Assembly (NCBI GenBank): GCA_029432775.1
Contig: JAROAZ010000001.1
Location: forward strand, 124,001 to 188,000
Direction: 5' to 3'
Length of the DNA: 64,000 nucleotides
Source of the DNA: Pontiellaceae bacterium B12227
Lineage (GTDB): Bacteria > Verrucomicrobiota > Kiritimatiellia > Kiritimatiellales > Pontiellaceae
How positions within the stretch are numbered: position 1 is the first letter of the stretch; each line of letters begins with the position of its first letter. The position numbers were made by a program, and so were the translations under genes. The notes beneath the pieces are model-generated. The model made no database searches, had not been told where the DNA came from, and saw nothing but the letters and a program-made list of their open reading frames with translations. Below, piece by piece: positions 62,479-64,000 of this stretch.

Positions 62479-64000
62479 ATGTCTGAAGGATTACAACACG
62501 AAATCGAATTAAACAGGGAAGCAACCAAAGAAGAGGACAAGGTTCCGCTACCGCAGAAGCTGGCCTACTCTATGGGCGTGGTTTCCGACCATTATGCCAA
62601 CGTCTGTTTGTCGATCTTCCTGACCGCTTTCTTCGTTGATTTTCTGAAACTGGGCGCCGCCATGGTAGGTTATGCCATGGGAACAGCCCGTTGCTGGGAT
62701 GCATTTACCGATCCGATGGTGGGAACACTGTCCGACCGCAGCAAGAGCAAAAAAGGACGGCGTAAACCGTTCATCCTTGTTGGTGCGGTACTGACCGGCC
62801 TCTTCTTTCCCATCATCTGGATGGTTCCTGAAGCGTGGTCGACCACCGCCATCACGATCTATCTGTTTGTGGCGCTGCTGATCTATTATACGTTCTACTC
62901 CGTCTTTTCGGTGCCCTACGAGGCTCTCGGAGCCGAGTTGACACCGGACTATAAAGAGCGCAACTCCATCTTTGCCGTGCGTTCCGTCGTGCAGCAAATC
63001 TTCAACCTGGGCATCATCTGGATTTTCCCGTTCGCCATGTGGCTGGCCAATCACTATTGGAATGGAAATTCGATTCAGGGGGTTCGTGCCGTCAGTTGGC
63101 TGATTGCCGCGATGGTTATCGTGGCAGGGGTTATTCCGGCTCTTGGATGTGTGGAACGTTATCGTGATATTGCCAACAAGGAAGGCCGTTCGGATTTTTG
63201 GCAGGGGGTCGGAGCGCTTCTTAGAAACAAACCTTATCTCATTCTAATCGGTACGATCTGCACCTATCTCTTCTCCATCATCGCCACCATGAACCTGGCC
63301 TACTTCGTCAACGTATACTATGTCTATGGCGGTGAGATTTTAGCCGGTGCAAAACTCGGTGGTATCGACGGCACGCTGCGCTTTTTCTTCTCGGTGGCGG
63401 CCGCATGGGGCATCAAGAAGCTGACCGATAAATACGACAAACATCACATGCTGATCGCCTGTGTTGCTATGCTGATGTTCACCTTTATCGGTATCTATTT
63501 TACCACGCTGCCGGGGCGTCCGTGGCTCACTCTGGTCATGAAACCATTCCTCGCCATTGGCGAAGTCGGGTTCTGGGTGCTGGTACTGTCGATGCGGGCC
63601 GATGTATGCGACTGGGACGAGCATAAAACCGGCCATCGTAACGAAGGATTGATTGCCGCTTCTATGAACTGGGTCAATAAGATGGCGATTACCCTGGCCG
63701 TGGTCATTTCCGGAATCCTGTTGCAGAACGTGGTTAAGTTCGACAGCAAGCTCGAAGATCCGGTGAAGGAACGCATTGCCATCGAAGCGAAGGCTGAATA
63801 TGAGGCCATGCCGGCCGCAGAAAAAGAGGGCGAAGATGCCGTCACGCTGGAACTCCTGACCAAGGAAATGGAGCAGAAGGAAGTCATGAAAAAGCAGGAG
63901 CCGGGGACCATGCAGCGCTTGCGCATCTGCTACACGCTTCCTCCCGCCGTTGCGTTGGCAATCTGTCTGGTTCTTCTCCTGAAGTATCCATTGACCCACG
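62479..64000 (+). CDS. GPH-family sugar:cation symporter (MelB-like), 5' part
   Basis: About 507 residues are visible before the right edge cuts it. MelB-type membrane protein: [43 protein letters not shown] (the Asp-rich Na+ site region of helix 2 and the loop after it) and [20 protein letters not shown] are family marks. It has a long Glu/Lys-rich cytoplasmic loop near 425-480, longer than in MelB. It likely brings galactan oligosaccharides into the cell with Na+, feeding the cytoplasmic GH2 and propeller hydrolase. Confidence 0.9.
   Translation, partial: MSEGLQHEIELNREATKEEDKVPLPQKLAYSMGVVSDHYANVCLSIFLTAFFVDFLKLGAAMVGYAMGTARCWDAFTDPMVGTLSDRSKSKKGRRKPFILVGAVLTGLFFPIIWMVPEAWSTTAITIYLFVALLIYYTFYSVFSVPYEALGAELTPDYKERNSIFAVRSVVQQIFNLGIIWIFPFAMWLANHYWNGNSIQGVRAVSWLIAAMVIVAGVIPALGCVERYRDIANKEGRSDFWQGVGALLRNKPYLILIGTICTYLFSIIATMNLAYFVNVYYVYGGEILAGAKLGGIDGTLRFFFSVAAAWGIKKLTDKYDKHHMLIACVAMLMFTFIGIYFTTLPGRPWLTLVMKPFLAIGEVGFWVLVLSMRADVCDWDEHKTGHRNEGLIAASMNWVNKMAITLAVVISGILLQNVVKFDSKLEDPVKERIAIEAKAEYEAMPAAEKEGEDAVTLELLTKEMEQKEVMKKQEPGTMQRLRICYTLPPAVALAICLVLLLKYPLTH

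Noticed and set aside
62391-62486. 31-codon ORF between GH50 and the GPH transporter
   Set aside because: It overlaps both genes and has an ATGA junction, but it crosses the candidate promoter, lacks a ribosome site and has no motif.

Overview
The window most likely comes from a marine, anaerobic, polysaccharide-degrading bacterium of the Planctomycetes-Verrucomicrobia-Chlamydiae group, probably Kiritimatiellota (Pontiella-like). The clues are a bacterial V-type ATPase operon with a DUF2764 gene, a complete Na+-NQR operon, four S1-type sulfatases, GH50 and GH2 enzymes with a sugar:cation symporter, and dispersed palindromic repeats after genes. This placement is inference from gene content; there is no rRNA in the window.

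Layout. 1-2.3 kb: purM (cut by the left edge), a Nif3-like gene and a small rubredoxin-domain protein. 2.3-9.5 kb: V-type ATPase operon on the minus strand (E, DUF2764, A, B, D, I, K). 9.6-15.4 kb: M28 peptidase/cyclase lipoprotein, recA, a SulP transporter, PPK2 and a secreted protein. 15.6-21.3 kb: nqrABCDEF on the minus strand. 21.6-27.3 kb: polyprenyl diphosphate synthase, a KamA-like radical SAM enzyme, a His-rich membrane protein, a YHYH protein, SelO and a small membrane protein. 27.5-31.8 kb: an Mla-type lipid-transport operon. 31.9-38.8 kb: an NDK-like protein, an outer-membrane barrel, a Cys-rich mini-lipoprotein, glyS, an MFS transporter and tlyA. 39-43.4 kb: three translationally coupled sulfatases. 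43.5-54.5 kb: an unusual redox cluster with two PQQ-like propellers, an NHL propeller, a 58-aa Cys protein, a NapG-like Fe-S protein, a NapH-like membrane Fe-S protein, a NuoE-NuoF fusion and a NuoG/GltD chimera, interrupted by an AT-rich M50 peptidase gene. 54.6-64 kb: a red-algal-galactan-type utilisation locus with a propeller hydrolase, a sulfatase, GH2, GH50 and a GPH symporter cut by the right edge.

The genes suggest sodium bioenergetics: Na+-NQR makes a sodium gradient, which the V-type ATPase (Na+-type residues in subunit K) and the GPH symporter could use, while the sulfatases and glycosidases feed sulfated galactan sugars into the cell.

The most striking signal is not a gene. A 15-bp palindrome, TTCCARNNNYTGGAA, occurs 30 times with perfect arms by hand count, where about 0.06 is expected by chance. 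Twenty-six copies lie inside genes, in all three reading frames, so selection must act on the DNA and not on the protein. About 22 further sites have a single arm mismatch. I know of no described function. It is the best candidate here for an undescribed system, followed by the 43.5-54.5 kb redox cluster.
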